From Macrostomum hystrix (Eukaryota > Platyhelminthes > Macrostomidae): a stretch of DNA of 64,000 nucleotides. Where the stretch lies: contig CATNEN010000034.1 in NCBI GenBank assembly GCA_950097015.1, positions 696,501-760,500 of the forward strand. Direction: 5' to 3'. The notes beneath the pieces are model-generated. The model did no database searches. It was not told where the DNA came from and worked only from the letters and a program-made list of their open reading frames with translations. The position numbers and the translations under genes were made by a program. Positions 33,505 through 44,598 of the stretch are shown one piece after another (position 1 is the first letter of the stretch; the number at the start of each line of letters is the position of its first letter).

Positions 33505-34062
33505 GTAACTCTGTAGATACCCATCCAGGCAAATCTGCAGATACCCTTCCAGGTAACTCTGCAGATACCCTTCCAGGTAACTCTGTAGATACCCATCCAG
33601 GCAAATCTGCAGATACCCTTCCAGGTAACTCTGTAGATACCCATCCAGGTAACTCTGTAGATACCCATCCAGGTAACTCTGTAGATACCCATCCAGGTAA
33701 CTCTGTAGATACCCATCCAGGTAACTCTGTAGATAACCATCCAGGTAACTCTGTAGATACCCATCCATCCAGGTAACTCTGTAGATACCCATCCAGGTAA
33801 CTCTGTAGATACCCATCCAGGTAACTCTGTAGATACCCATCCAGGTAACTCTGTAGATACCCATCCAGGCAACTCTGTAGATACCCATCCAGGTAACTCT
33901 GTAGATACCCATCCAGGCAACTCTGTAGATACCCATCCAGGTAACTCTGTAGATACCCATCCAGGTAACTCTGTAGATACCCATCCAGGCAACTCTGTAG
34001 ATACCCATCCAGGTAACTCTGTAGATACCCATCCAGGCAACTCTGTAGATACCCATCCATCC
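33505..34062. repeat. 24-bp minisatellite, about 23 copies
   Basis: Unit of 24 bp: GTAACTCTGTAGATACCCAT plus CCAG. Being a multiple of three and stop-free on the minus strand, it opens three minus frames of 195-276 codons; none has an independent domain. Confidence 0.95.
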
Positions 34063-34136
34063 ATGTAGCGTTGTAGAAGGTAGCACTGTAGAATCCCTAT
34101 AAGTTAATATTATTTAATAACGATTTATAAGAACTG

Positions 34137-34417
34137 CATCGAATTGACCAGATGTGCAGCCGACAGCACAGCTGCAGCTATTGTGCGGCGCATCTGAAGG
34201 CTGCGTTCCACTGTTCAGTCCATGGACTGGGGACACCACACCCGAACTCTATTACCCCAGCTAAGGCTTGTACCAATATAAGATCTGGGTAAAATGAAGT
34301 AGGGCAGAGTTAATTGTCACTCTAAAGGACACAAATTGTACCAGTGGAATCGGGAATCGAACCCCCGACCTTTAAGTAGTGAGTCCGACGCTCAAGCCAC
34401 TAGGCTACAATCCCTCC
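34137..34417 (-). repeat. SINE family B copy
   Basis: The minus strand starts with GTAGCCTAGTGGCTTGAGCG (A-box region) and GGTTCGATTCCCGA (B box), then a body matching 13390-13485. Together with 13326 and 27795 it defines the family. Confidence 0.8.
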
Positions 34418-34904
34418 CAGGTAACACTGCTGAATACCTGTAGATTCTTGAAACGTTGAATTATGAATTTATCCCTGGTACTCTGCATGCAGTCACATCC
34501 GTGATCCCATTGGTTGGGGATTCTCTCCCGAATCCCTCCCCCCCAGGCCAACCAGTTGTAGGAGTCATCGGGGTTGTTATTTGACTTGCAGACTAGCTAC
34601 AATGCATAAACTGGCTCCGATTTTAGTCAGCGAGGGCCTTTATTTCTGGCAAATAAAATTGCTGATCGACAAGAAGAACGAAAGAAAAGTTAAGGCAGCA
34701 CTTGTTAAAAGGGCCGGCACTACAGTTCCATTATAAACGATCTGCAGACGACCTGATTACACATCTGGGTGAGTACCAACTCTGTACTGCGTCAAATCGA
34801 TGCCAATTGAGGCGTGATTGATTGATTCTCTCATTTTCTCATCTCCTGCAGTGAAGTCGTCAGAACATTTTTTAGATCGGAACTGTAAAAATCGTGCTAG
34901 AAAT
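34418..34904. other. Intergenic, nothing recognised
   Basis: No supported feature. Confidence 0.4.
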
Positions 34905-35402
34905 TGACCGAAAGAAAGAATAACGGAAAATGAAAGAGAGGGAGACAAAGAGGAAGACAGAGAGGTGGACAGCGGGGAGACTGAGAGGGAGACAGAGACG
35001 AAGATAGAGAGAGCGGCAGAGAGGCAGAAAAAGAGGTAGTTAGAGGGGTAGACAGAGATGTGGATAGAGGGGGAGACAAAGAGATAGACGGAGTGGAGAC
35101 AGAGATAGACAGAGAAGGAGTCAGAGAGGTAGATAAAGAGGTAGATAGAGAGGTAGATAGAGAGGTAGATAGAGAGGTAGACAGAGATGTGGAAAGAGGG
35201 GGAGACAGAGGGTGGATAGAGAGGGAGACAGAAAGGTAGATAGAGAGGTAGATGGAGAGTGGAGATGGAGAAAGAGATAGACAGAGAGGGAGACGGGGAG
35301 GTAGATAGAGAGTTAGATAGAGAGGTAGATAGAGAGTTGGATAGATAGACAGAGAGGTAGACAGAGATGTGGATAGAGAGGGAGGCGGAGAGGTAGATGG
35401 AG
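34905..35402. repeat. Purine-rich degenerate repeat (AGAGGTAGATAG-like)
   Basis: About 500 bp of almost pure purine with scattered T/C, built on GAGAGGTAGATA and GGGAGACAGAG variants of 10-14 bp. Strong strand asymmetry; degenerate compared with other arrays in the window. Confidence 0.85.
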
Positions 35403-36250
35403 AAATCGGGCAAGCAAAGTGGATAAATTAAGTGACAGCCCGGGGACAGAGCAAGCAGTGGCATGCCCTGACACTAGCGACTGTAGTCGGGGAATCAAAA
35501 TCTCAACCCTGCCATTCAGCTCACCCGAAAGCAGATTACTCGGGAGTCTGGAAGCTCGGAGGAAGCAGCTGCGCCTTGCCGTGTCCGGCAAAGCGACGAC
35601 TCGTGAAGATGGGAGCGAAAAAAGTGAAATTAAAAAGCAAGAGACGCGTGTTGAGGATCACGCCGTTTGGGATTTGAAAAGATGAACAAGGATTGTGAGC
35701 ACATCAGCTACAAGTGTATCAGTTGAGTAAAGCACTCGACACTCCCTTGTGCATTAGCAAAGAAGATACTTTCTGCTCCGAGAGCTGAGTAGCATTTTCC
35801 CACTTGCTTTTTGATATTCTCGCCTGAAATTATCGACCTCCCCTCTACACATCCAAGAGATGAAAATTGGTTGAAAAAGTGACTATAAATTTTGTTAAAG
35901 CTTGGCTGAACACAAGGGCCACTTCTGTATTCTGTTGTTGCGAAGCGAATTTTGTATAAAAAACGATTTTCTGCCCGCAGTACCTGATCGCTACTTTCAG
36001 GCACACTGTCTCTAGGGAGAGTTGCTTTTGAGATCCAATTCCAAAGAGACAAAGAATCGCAGTGAAGTTGCCGGCAAAGATTAAAGGAGATTAAACAATT
36101 CTTCAAGCAGCCCCTTCTAGTGGCAAACTTTTTCGATTATTCATGAGACCAGTGTCCCGCGCTCCCGGGATTTGAAAGCTTTCGGAGATCCTTCAGGTGC
36201 TGAAATACTCAAAGAAGAAAGTCAGAATGCAGCATAAAGGGCAATTGTTT
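35403..36250. other. Intergenic, nothing recognised
   Basis: Short open frames only (for example 35419-35685 plus and 36106-35708 minus), without domain or splice support. Confidence 0.35.
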
Positions 36251-36269
36251 TGATGCTTTGAGAGATCAA

Positions 36270-37370
36270 GGTGGGTTAATGGCTGATGCGTTTAAGGATC
36301 TTCGTGTGTTTATGGCTGATGCGTTCAAGGATCTCCGTGTGTTTATGGCTGCTGCGTTCAAGGATCTCCGTGTGTTTATGGCTGCTGCGTTCAAGGATCT
36401 CCGTGTGTTTATGGCTGCTGCGTTCAAGGATCTCCGTGTGTTTATGGCTGCTGCGTTCAAGGATCTCCGTGTGTTTATGGCTGATGCGTTCAAGGATCTC
36501 CGTGTGTTTATGGCTGATGCGTTCAAGGATCTCCGTGTGTTTATGGCTGATGCGTTCAAGGATCTCCGTGTGTTTATGGCTGATGCGTTCAAGGATCTCC
36601 GTGTGTTTATGGCTGCTGCGTTCAAGGATCTCCGTGTGTTTATGGCTGATGCGTTGAAGGATCTCCGTGTGTTTATGGCTGATGCGTTCAAGGATCTCCG
36701 TGTGTTTATGGCTGATGCGTTGAAGGATCTCCGTGTGTTTATGGCTGATGCGTTCAAGGATCTCCGTGTGTTTATGGCTGATGCGTTGAAGGATCTCCGT
36801 GTGTTTATGTCTCATGCGTTGAAGGATCTCCGTGTGTTTATGGCTGATGCGTTCAAGGATCTTCGTGTGTTTATGGCTGATGCGTTCAAGGATCTTCGTG
36901 TGTTTATGGCTGATGCGTTCAAGGATCTCCGTGTGTTTATGGCTGATGCGTTCAAGGATCTTCGTGTGTTTATGGCTGATGCGTTCAAGGATCTCCGTGT
37001 GTTTATGGCTGATGCGTTCAAGGATCTCCGTGTGTTTATGGCTGCTGCGTTCAAGGATCTCCGTGTGTTTATGGCTGCTGCGTTCAAGGATCTCCGTGTG
37101 TTTATGGCTGATGCGTTCAAGGATCTCCGTGTGTTTATGTCTCATGCGTTCAAGGATATCCGTGTGTTTATGGCTGATGCGTTCAAGGATCTCCGTGTGT
37201 TTATGGCTGATGCGTTCAAGGATCTCCGTGTGTTTATGGCTGATGCGTTCAAGGATCTCCGTGTGTTTATGGCTGATGCGTTCAAGGATCTCCGTGTGTT
37301 TATGGCTGATGCGTTCAAGGATCTCCGTGTGTTTATGGCTGATGAAATCAAGGATATGACCATAGAGGAT
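36270..37370. repeat. 33-bp minisatellite, about 33 copies
   Basis: Unit of 33 bp: ATGGCTGATGCGTTCAAGG plus ATCTCCGTGTGTTT. Point variants occur at a few fixed sites (GAT/GCT, TTC/TTG, CTC/CTT, GCT/TCT). The first (TTTAAG) and last (GAAATCAAGGATATGAC) units are diverged, as expected for array edges. Confidence 0.97.
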
Positions 37371-37373
37371 TAA
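36279..37373 (+). CDS. Possible 11-residue-repeat protein within the 33-bp array
   Basis: From the first repeat ATG the frame runs 364 codons as MADAFKDLRVF repeats. It ends in a diverged unit (MADEIKDMTIED) and TAA, which is embedded in AATAAA (37372-37377). An 11-residue (hendecad) periodicity with A/F/L/V in phase could form amphipathic helices. Against coding: three other frames are also open through the array, most variants are non-synonymous, and no promoter or non-repeat domain is seen. More likely a satellite than a gene. Confidence 0.2.
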   Translation: MADAFKDLRVFMADAFKDLRVFMAAAFKDLRVFMAAAFKDLRVFMAAAFKDLRVFMAAAFKDLRVFMADAFKDLRVFMADAFKDLRVFMADAFKDLRVFMADAFKDLRVFMAAAFKDLRVFMADALKDLRVFMADAFKDLRVFMADALKDLRVFMADAFKDLRVFMADALKDLRVFMSHALKDLRVFMADAFKDLRVFMADAFKDLRVFMADAFKDLRVFMADAFKDLRVFMADAFKDLRVFMADAFKDLRVFMAAAFKDLRVFMAAAFKDLRVFMADAFKDLRVFMSHAFKDIRVFMADAFKDLRVFMADAFKDLRVFMADAFKDLRVFMADAFKDLRVFMADAFKDLRVFMADEIKDMTIED

Positions 37374-37379
37374 TAAAGC

Positions 37380-38111
37380 AGTGTTGCTTTCTTGTTAGAA
37401 CAAAGATCAGGATTTGGGACTCTGAAGCAGAAAATGTCATCAGACCAACCAGAAATATATGATCCACAAAAATGCGGTAACAAAATGGGAGAATTTCCCC
37501 ACTCGCCGAGTGCCAGTCATTCCCCAGCAGGCCAAAGGTGTCAGGGACTTGGTTGGCAACTAATTACAGCCCAGGGGGGATCTTTCACACCTCCATTCCC
37601 ATCACCGCCTGAGTCGGAAGCGGTAGGGCCACTCCACTGCTCAATTGTCCACTCTAGGCAGAAGAAAAGTTAGCTGTAACAATGGCCAGTTGCATCTGCT
37701 CCCAGGCTAAAGCACACCCAGTTTGAGAAGGACTCGCTGACAGGTGCTGCTGAGGCTGAGGCAGCATTTGGATGAAGCTGGGAGGCTGCGGGTCCAGGTG
37801 GGCAGGAATCTCAGGAAGAGATTAAAAAGAGAGGAAGAGAGTGAGGGGGTACCTATCCAGTGGGATCTGATTCCCAGAGCTGATGGTGGCTCACTTTCCT
37901 CAAATTAGCGGCCCAAGTGCTGCCTGGCTGCTTATTTCATCTTCCACTTAATTGCGAAAGCAATCTGAAAGTAAAATCAGCAGCTGAACCCGTTTCCTTG
38001 GCGTCTGAGCTGATGTAGCAACTCTTTTGAGGGGCTTCTTATAGTCTCTCATTTCTTTGCTAAGCGCAATGCACTGGTTCCATTTCATGCCTGCGTTTAT
38101 TGGCAAATCCA
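37380..38111. other. Intergenic, nothing recognised
   Basis: No supported feature. Confidence 0.4.
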
Positions 38112-38219
38112 AAATAATAATTATTATTATTGCAGGAGGGCTGCGGGCAATGGCACATCATTTGGTGACACTAGACCCGCACTAGACTAGCGAGTAGGCA
38201 ATTCTGCCCATTCTGCCCA
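38112..38219 (-). repeat. SINE family A, 5'-truncated fragment
   Basis: Only the (AAT)n tail and about 70-90 bp of 3' body (GCAGGAGGGCTGCGGGCAAT) are present. A 23-bp minisatellite begins directly at the truncation point. Confidence 0.75.
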
Positions 38220-38221
38220 GT

Positions 38222-39178
38222 CCAATCATGCCTGACACCCTAGTCAAATCATCACTGACACCCTAGTCAAATCATGCCTGACACCCTAGTCAAATCATCC
38301 CTGACACCCTAGTCAAATCATGCCTGAGACCCTAGTAAATTCATCACTGACACCCTAGTCAAATCATGCCTGACGCCCTAGTAAATTCATCACTGACACC
38401 CTAGTCAAATCATGCCTGACGCCCTAGTCAATTCATCACTGACACCCTAGTCAAATCATGCCTGACGCCCTAGTCAATTCATCACTGACACCCTAGTCAA
38501 ATCATGCCTGACACCCTAGTCAAATCATGCCTGACGCCCTAGTCAATTCATCACTGACACCCTAGTCAAATCATGCCTGACGCCCTAGTCAAATCATCAC
38601 TGACACCCTAGTCAAATCATGCCTGACACCCTAGTAAATTCATCACTGACACCCTAGTCAAATCATGCCTGACGCCCTAGTAAATTCATCACTGACACCC
38701 TAGTCAAATCATGCCTGACGCCCTAGTCAATTCATCACTGACACCCTAGTCAAATCATGCCTGACGCCCTAGTCAATTCATCACTGACACCCTAGTCAAA
38801 TCATGCCTGACACCCTAGTCAAATCATGCCTGACGCCCTAGTCAATTCATCACTGACACCCTAGTCAAATCATGCCTGACGCCCTAGTCAAATCATCACT
38901 GACACCCTAGTCAAATCATGCCTGACACCCTAGTCAAATCATCACTGACAACCTAGTCAAATCATGCCTGACGCCCTAGTCAATTCATCACTGACACCCT
39001 AGTCAAATCATGCCTGACGCCCTAGTCAAATCATCACTGACACCCTAGTCAAATCATCACTGACACCCTAGTCAAATCATCCCTGACACCCTAGTCAATT
39101 CATGCCTGACGCCCTAGTTAAATCATCACTGACACCCTAGTGAAATCATCACTGACACCCTAGTCAATTCATGCCTGA
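38222..39178. repeat. 23-bp minisatellite, about 41 copies
   Basis: Unit of 23 bp: CATCACTGACACCCTAGTCA plus AAT, alternating in much of the array with CATGCCTGACGCCCTAGTCA, giving a 46-bp dimer. It lies just upstream of the protocadherin start codon. Confidence 0.95.
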
Positions 39179-39252
39179 CAACCCAGTCCCATCATTCCCT
39201 GAGACGCTAACTCAGAACCTCAACCCTGATCTGGATTTAACAACGACAGGAG

Positions 39253-40158
39253 ATGCCAGCGTTGCGACACCCGCCACTGCCAGCCCTGCTCCTCTGCAGC
39301 TGGCTACTCGCGACGATGACATCTGCCGATCGCCTCCACTGCAGCGTCCGCGAGGAGCTGCCAGCCGGCGCCCTGGTCTGCGACCTGGCCGAGAAACTCC
39401 TTGGACGACCGCAGCCTCCGCCCCAGCTGCCGGGCGCGTCGCAGCAGCAACATCAACAGCCGGCTCATTTTCTGCTCCTAGCCGGCAGCGCCGGAGGCAT
39501 CGGCGACGCGCGCCGACGATTCAGTCTCGACCCCCTCACCGGCCGCCTGACGTTGTCAGAACGACTCGACCGTGAATCCATTCAGCACTGCCGACGGCGC
39601 AGCCGCATCGCATGCCAGCTTGACCTAACAGCCACCTACCGACCCGCGGGCCCAGCCGGCACTACAGATCTGCGACTAATCGACCTGGCCGTCAGCGTCG
39701 AGGACGTCAACGACAACGCTCCGGCCTTCTCGATGTCGGTTAGGATTCAGCGACTCCGCCTGAGGGAGCACGACCGCTCGACGAGGCTCCGCCTGCCGCG
39801 GGCCGCCGATCCGGACGCCGGTCGAAACGGCAGCATTCGGTACTCGTTCCCGGCTCCGCCGCTGCCCCGCCAGTACGAACTGTTTGTCCTTGACGAGGAG
39901 CCAGTCGCTGAATCCGCTGGCCTCGTCGACGAAGACGCTGGTGATCGAACTCCAGTATTGCGCGTCGTTCGACCAATCGAACTGGCGACTGACGCGGACA
40001 TGGCGGCCCTCGCCGACGGCTTCAGCCTGATAGTGCAGGCCTGGGACGAGGGCGAGCCTGCGCTGGTCGGCGGCAACCTGACGGTGCTAGTGAGCGTCGA
40101 AAACACCAACGACTTCGATCCGGAGTTCGAGCCCACCTCGCGGGTCCAGTCTGTGTCT
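39253..40158 (+). CDS. Protocadherin exon 1: signal peptide, EC1-EC2, start of EC3
   Basis: This is the first coding exon of a calcium-dependent cell-adhesion receptor. An AG acceptor-like GACAG ends 3 nt before the ATG. Residues 1-25 are a signal peptide (LPALLLCSWLLATMTSA). EC1 follows, with REELPAGALV, FSLDPLTGRLTL and DRE, ending in the calcium linker DVNDNAP (151-157). EC2 has DPDAGRNGSIRYS and ends in a degenerate linker NTNDFDPEF (about 284-292). The exon ends at TCT|GTGAGT, phase 0, and joins 43824 to give a continuous EC3 start (QSVS|IKENASLNTLV). Whole gene: six exons or more, seven EC repeats, one transmembrane helix and a cytoplasmic tail of about 260 residues. Seven repeats recalls vertebrate delta-1 protocadherins, but orthology is not established. 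Confidence 0.9.
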
Positions 40159-40446
40159 GTGAGTTCAACCTTTCGCGTAGCAACAAAGACAAGAGGCTAG
40201 GAAGCATAGATAAAAAAAAATTTTTTTTGTAAATAAGCATTCACTTACCTGTGATTTTTACACAGAGAAATTCCGTTAGTCACAGACTGTGTTCTTACCG
40301 CGGAAAGCGAAATCGAATGAATGCCTTCGGCGAAACCCCATGGACATGCAGTGGATTGTTTAATATTTACAAACCTGTTTATTTGTTGCTGGATGAAATA
40401 ATGCGTGTCGCATTTGTGAAATTTTGTTATGGGAAAGTTAAAATTA

Positions 40447-41205
40447 CAGACTGAGACTGAGAGATCTGAGAGACTGAGAGACTTAGAGATCTGAGAGACT
40501 GAGAGACTGAGAGATCTGAGAGACTGAGAGACTGAGAGACTGAGAGACTGAGAGATCTGAGAGATCTGAGAGACTGAGAGACTGAGAGACTGAGAGATCT
40601 GAGAGACTGAGAGACTGAGAGATCTGAGAGACTGAGAGATCTGAGAGACTGAGAGACTGAGAGACTGAGAGACTGAGAGACTGAGAGACTGAGAGACTGA
40701 GAGACTGAGAGACTGAGAGATCTGAGAGACTGAGAGACTGAGAGACTGAGAGACTGAGAGACTGAGAGACTGAGAGACTGAGAGACTGAGAGACTGAGAG
40801 ACTGAGAGATCTGAGAGACTGAGAGACTGAGAGACTGAGAGATCTGAGAGACTGAGAGACTGAGAGATCTGAGAGATCTGAGAGACTGAGAGACTGAGAG
40901 ACTGAGAGACTGAGAGACTGAGAGACTGAGAGACTGAGAGACTGAGAGACTGAGAGACTGAGAGACTGAGAGACTGAGAGATCTGAGAGACTGAGAGACT
41001 GAGAGACTGAGAGACTGAGAGATCTGAGAGACTGAGAGACTGAGAGACTGAGAGACTGAGAGATCTGAGAGACTGAGAGACTGAGAGATCTGAGAGACTG
41101 AGAGACTGAGAGACTGAGAGACTGAGAGACTGAGAGACTGAGAGACTGAGACTGAGAGATCTGAGAGACTGAGAGACTGAGAGATCTGAGAGACTGAGAG
41201 ACTGA
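40447..41205. repeat. 8-bp repeat GAGACTGA with GATCTGA variants
   Basis: About 90 units of GAGAGACT, interspersed with a 9-bp variant containing GAGATCTGA. The minus strand is open in two frames as SQSLSLSV; artefact. Inside protocadherin intron 1. Confidence 0.95.
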
Positions 41206-42054
41206 ATCGTGTGGGTTGAAATTTAGGAAACAGAACAGAAACAGGAGATTCCGTGTGACAGGTTGTCCTGTCAAGACTGCACACTTGGTGTCGGCTGGCT
41301 GGCTTTGACTTTCTTCCCTTCCTTCCCCTGGGGATTTGCCAGACTTTGGCCAAGACCTTTTGTATTTGAGCTGTTTCCCTTCTATTCTGTTCTCTACTCC
41401 CTTCCCTCGCCGGCCCTCCCTGTGTATCTGCGGGAAATTCGATCTGACACGGCACGACAATGCCAAGACCCTGCTTTCCAGCTTCTGACTGCCCTCCTGA
41501 CACCGCAGCCACCGGGCGCTCCGGTGCGTGCGGCAGTCGGCGCCCCTCCGTCCCGTCTTGAATTTCCAGCCTCACTTTCCCGCTCCCCCTCCGAGTCAAC
41601 TGCTCAAGCCACCGGCTCCCCTCTCCTTCTCTTCGATCTCGTGTTTGTGTTGTCAAAACTTCTACCGCCTCAGTGGCACAACAAGGGGGCTTCAGATCCC
41701 CCTTATCCTTGATCCCCCCCAACATCCACCCGCCGCGGCAACTTTGTGAATCCCGGCTCATCATTTGCCTAGGCAGAAGTTGAATTTCATTACCCGATGA
41801 GAGAATCGTAACCTGCCTTTTTACCTTTTAATTATGTCCTGCAAAAATCTCGTCTATCTTTTTTCTGCGAATTTTAATCTTGCCCGCCCTCTAAGTAAAC
41901 AGCCTCATTCCATGAAGTTGCGAGACTTCTGCTAGAAATTTGACAACTGAAATCGATAGGGATCGATCTAGTGCAGCGTGCTTTTAGAGTTCATTTCTCC
42001 TTTGATCACGGTTGCTAATTAGTTAGCTTTTTAGCAGATAGTGGTTCTCAAATT

Positions 42055-43655
42055 ATCCTCTTCTCCCTACTTCCCTCCCCTCTCTCCTGTCTCCTCTCTC
42101 CTGTCCCCTGTCCCCGGTTTCCTGTCTCCTGTCCCCTGTCTCCTGTCTCCTCTCTCCTGTCTCCTGTCTCCTCTCTCCTGTCTCCTGTCTCCTCTCTCCT
42201 GTCTCCTCTCTCCTGTCTCCTCTCCTGTCTCCTCTCTCCTGTCTCCTGTCCCCTGTCTCCTGTCCCCTGTCCCCTGTCTCCTGTCTCCTGTCTCCTCTCT
42301 CCTGTCTCCTGTCTCCTGTCTCCTCTCTCCTGTCTCCTCTCTCCTGTTTCCTCTCTCCTGTCTCCTCTCCTGTCTCCTCTCCTGTCTCCTCTCCTGTCTC
42401 CTCTCTCCTGTCTCCTGTCTCCTGTCCCCTGTCTCCTGTCCCCTGTCCCCTGTCTCCTGTCTCCTGTCTCCTCTCTCCTGTCTCCTGTCCCCTGTCCCCT
42501 GTCTCCTGTCTCCTGTCTCCTCTCTCCTGTCTCCTCTCTCCTGTCTCCTGTCTCCTCTCTCCTGTCTCCTCTCTCCTGTCTCCTCTCCTGTCTCCTCTCT
42601 CCTGTCTCCTGTCCCCTGTCTCCTGTCCCCTGTCCCCTGTCTCCTGTCTCCTGTCTCCTCTCTCCTGTCTCCTGTCTCCTGTCTCCTCTCTCCTGTCTCC
42701 TCTCTCCTGTTTCCTCTCTCCTGTCTCCTCTCCTGTCTCCTCTCCTGTCTCCTCTCCTGTCTCCTCTCTCCTGTCTCCTGTCTCCTGTCCCCTGTCTCCT
42801 GTCCCCTGTCCCCTGTCTCCTGTCTCCTGTCTCCTCTCTCCTGTCTCCTGTCCCCTGTCCCCTGTCTCCTGTCTCCTGTCTCCTCTCTCCTGTCTCCTCT
42901 CTCCTGTCTCCTGTCTCCTCTCTCCTGTCTCCTCTCTCCTGTTTCCTCTCTCCTGTCTCCTCTCCTGTCTCCTCTCCTGTCTCCTGTCCCCTGTCTCCTG
43001 TCTCCTCTCTCCTGTCTCCTCTCCTGTCTCCTCTCTCCTGTCTCCTGTCCCCTGTCTCCTGTCCCCTGTCCCCTGTCTCCTGTCTCCTCTCTCCTCTCTC
43101 CTGTCTCCTGTCTCCTGTCTCCTCTCTCCTGTCTCCTCTCTCCTGTTTCCTCTCTCCTGTCTCCTCTCCTGTCTCCTCTCCTGTCTCCTCTCCTGTCTCC
43201 TCTCTCCTGTCTCCTGTCTCCTGTCCCCTGTCTCCTGTCCCCTGTCCCCTGTCTCCTGTCTTCTGTCTCCTCTCTCCTGTCTCCTGTCCCCTGTCCCCTG
43301 TCTCCTGTCTCCTGTCTCCTCTCTCCTGTCTCCTCTCTCCTGTCTCCTGTCTCCTCTCTCCTGTCTCCTCTCTCCTGTTTCCTCTCTCCTGTCTCCTCTC
43401 CTGTCTCCTCTCCTGTCTCCTCTCCTGTCTCCTCTCCTGTCTCCTCTCCTGTCTCCTGTCTCCTGTCCCCTGTCTCCTGTCCCCTGTCCCCTGTCTCCTG
43501 TCTCCTGTCTCCTCTCTCCTGTCTCCTCTCTCCTGTCTCCTGTCTCCACTCTCCTCTCTCCTGTCTCCTGTTTCCTGTCTCCTCTCCTGTCTCCTCTCCT
43601 GTCTCCTCTCCTGTCTCGTCTCTCCTGTGTCCTGTCTTCTCTCTCCGTCTCTCAC
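42055..43655. repeat. 1.6-kb polypyrimidine array (CTCCTGT/CTCCTCT)
   Basis: Nearly pure C/T (with G only in CTGT) on the plus strand, built from 7-bp CTCCTGT and CTCCTCT words in larger blocks. A block with CTCTCCTGTTTCCTCTCTCC recurs near 42341, 42706, 42938, 43136 and 43369. Huge open frames on both strands are artefacts. Confidence 0.95.
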
Positions 43656-43823
43656 TTCTCCTCAAATTAGTTTAATTGACTTATATCATACCACTTACCA
43701 ATATGTTATTTTTTGCAGCCAAAAAGGATCATTCATTTTCAATTCTTCTAACCTGTAAATGTCCTAGAATCTAGACACCTGCTCAATAGCCTAACCCCTG
43801 CCCCGTGCTGTTAACCGCCGCAG

Positions 43824-44087
43824 ATCAAGGAGAACGCCAGCCTCAACACCCTGGTTCACCGAGCCAACGCCACCGACAGAGACTATGCCGCCGGCAGCCA
43901 CCTCAGCTACAGCCTCCGCAGTCCGGAGCCGCAGCTGTTGCCGTTCCGCATCGATCCGGCCAGCGGCGAGATCCGCCTGCGTCAACGCCTGGACGCCGAG
44001 GAGAAGCAGGAGTTTCGCTTCGAGGTTGTCGTCAGTGACAACCACGCGCCGGAGCCACGGACAGCCGCCATGAGCCTCACGGTGAAG
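43824..44087 (+). CDS. Protocadherin exon 2: most of EC3
   Basis: 88 codons, phase 0 at both ends (CCGCCGCAG|ATC ... AAG|GTGAGC). It shows ENASLNTLVHRANATDRD, IDPASGEIRL and VVVSDNHAP, the strand and calcium-site motifs of one cadherin repeat. Confidence 0.93.
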
Positions 44088-44129
44088 GTGAGCTGTCATT
44101 ATTTCACAGTCTACGGAAGCCTGTCTCTT

Positions 44130-44440
44130 TTCAGTGTCCAGTGGCCTGTCACTCCCAAGGTCTGTCACTCCTGAGGGGTCTGTGTCCTATAAGCCTGTCA
44201 CTCCTGAGGAGTCTGTGGCATATAGGCCTGTCACCCTGAGGAGTCTGTGGCCTAAAAGGCCTGTCACCCTGAGGAGTCTGTGGCATATAGGCCTGTCACC
44301 CTGGAAGTCTGTCACCCTGAGGGGTCTGTGTCCTATAGGCCCGTCACTCTCAAGTCTGTCACTCTCAAGTCTGTCACTCCTTAGGGGTCTATGGCCTATA
44401 GGCCTGTCACTCTGGAAGTCTGTCACTCTAGACAAGTCCA
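44130..44440. repeat. Degenerate ~31-bp repeat in protocadherin intron 2
   Basis: Diverged copies of CCTGTCACCCTGAGGAGTCT plus GTGGCATATAGG-like sequence, about nine units, inside the 511-bp intron 44088-44598. Confidence 0.85.
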
Positions 44441-44598
44441 GGATTCTATACGGCTGTCGCTTTAATGGGGCGTGCGACTTTTGAAGCCTGTCACAATGGA
44501 ATCCCATTCCGTGGCTTTTAGTCCACTCATCGAATGGCATGCAAGCTTTCTGCGACTCTAAAACCAAAAGTACATCCTGAACTTTGCTCTAACCCAAG

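Larger units (their letters stand above)
40159..43823. other. Protocadherin intron 1 (3665 bp)
   Basis: GTGAGT...CCGCCGCAG. It contains the 8-bp purine/CT array (40447-41205), about 800 bp of unique non-coding sequence and the 1.6-kb CTCCTGT array. It is flanked by phase-0 junctions that restore a cadherin repeat, so no coding exon is missing. Confidence 0.85.

Noticed and set aside
34340-34417. Functional tRNA gene on the minus strand
   Set aside because: Same reason: SINE family B head with diverged stems.
42041-43675. Open frames above 500 codons on both strands
   Set aside because: They are translations of a CTCCTGT-type array inside a phase-supported intron; several frames are open at once.
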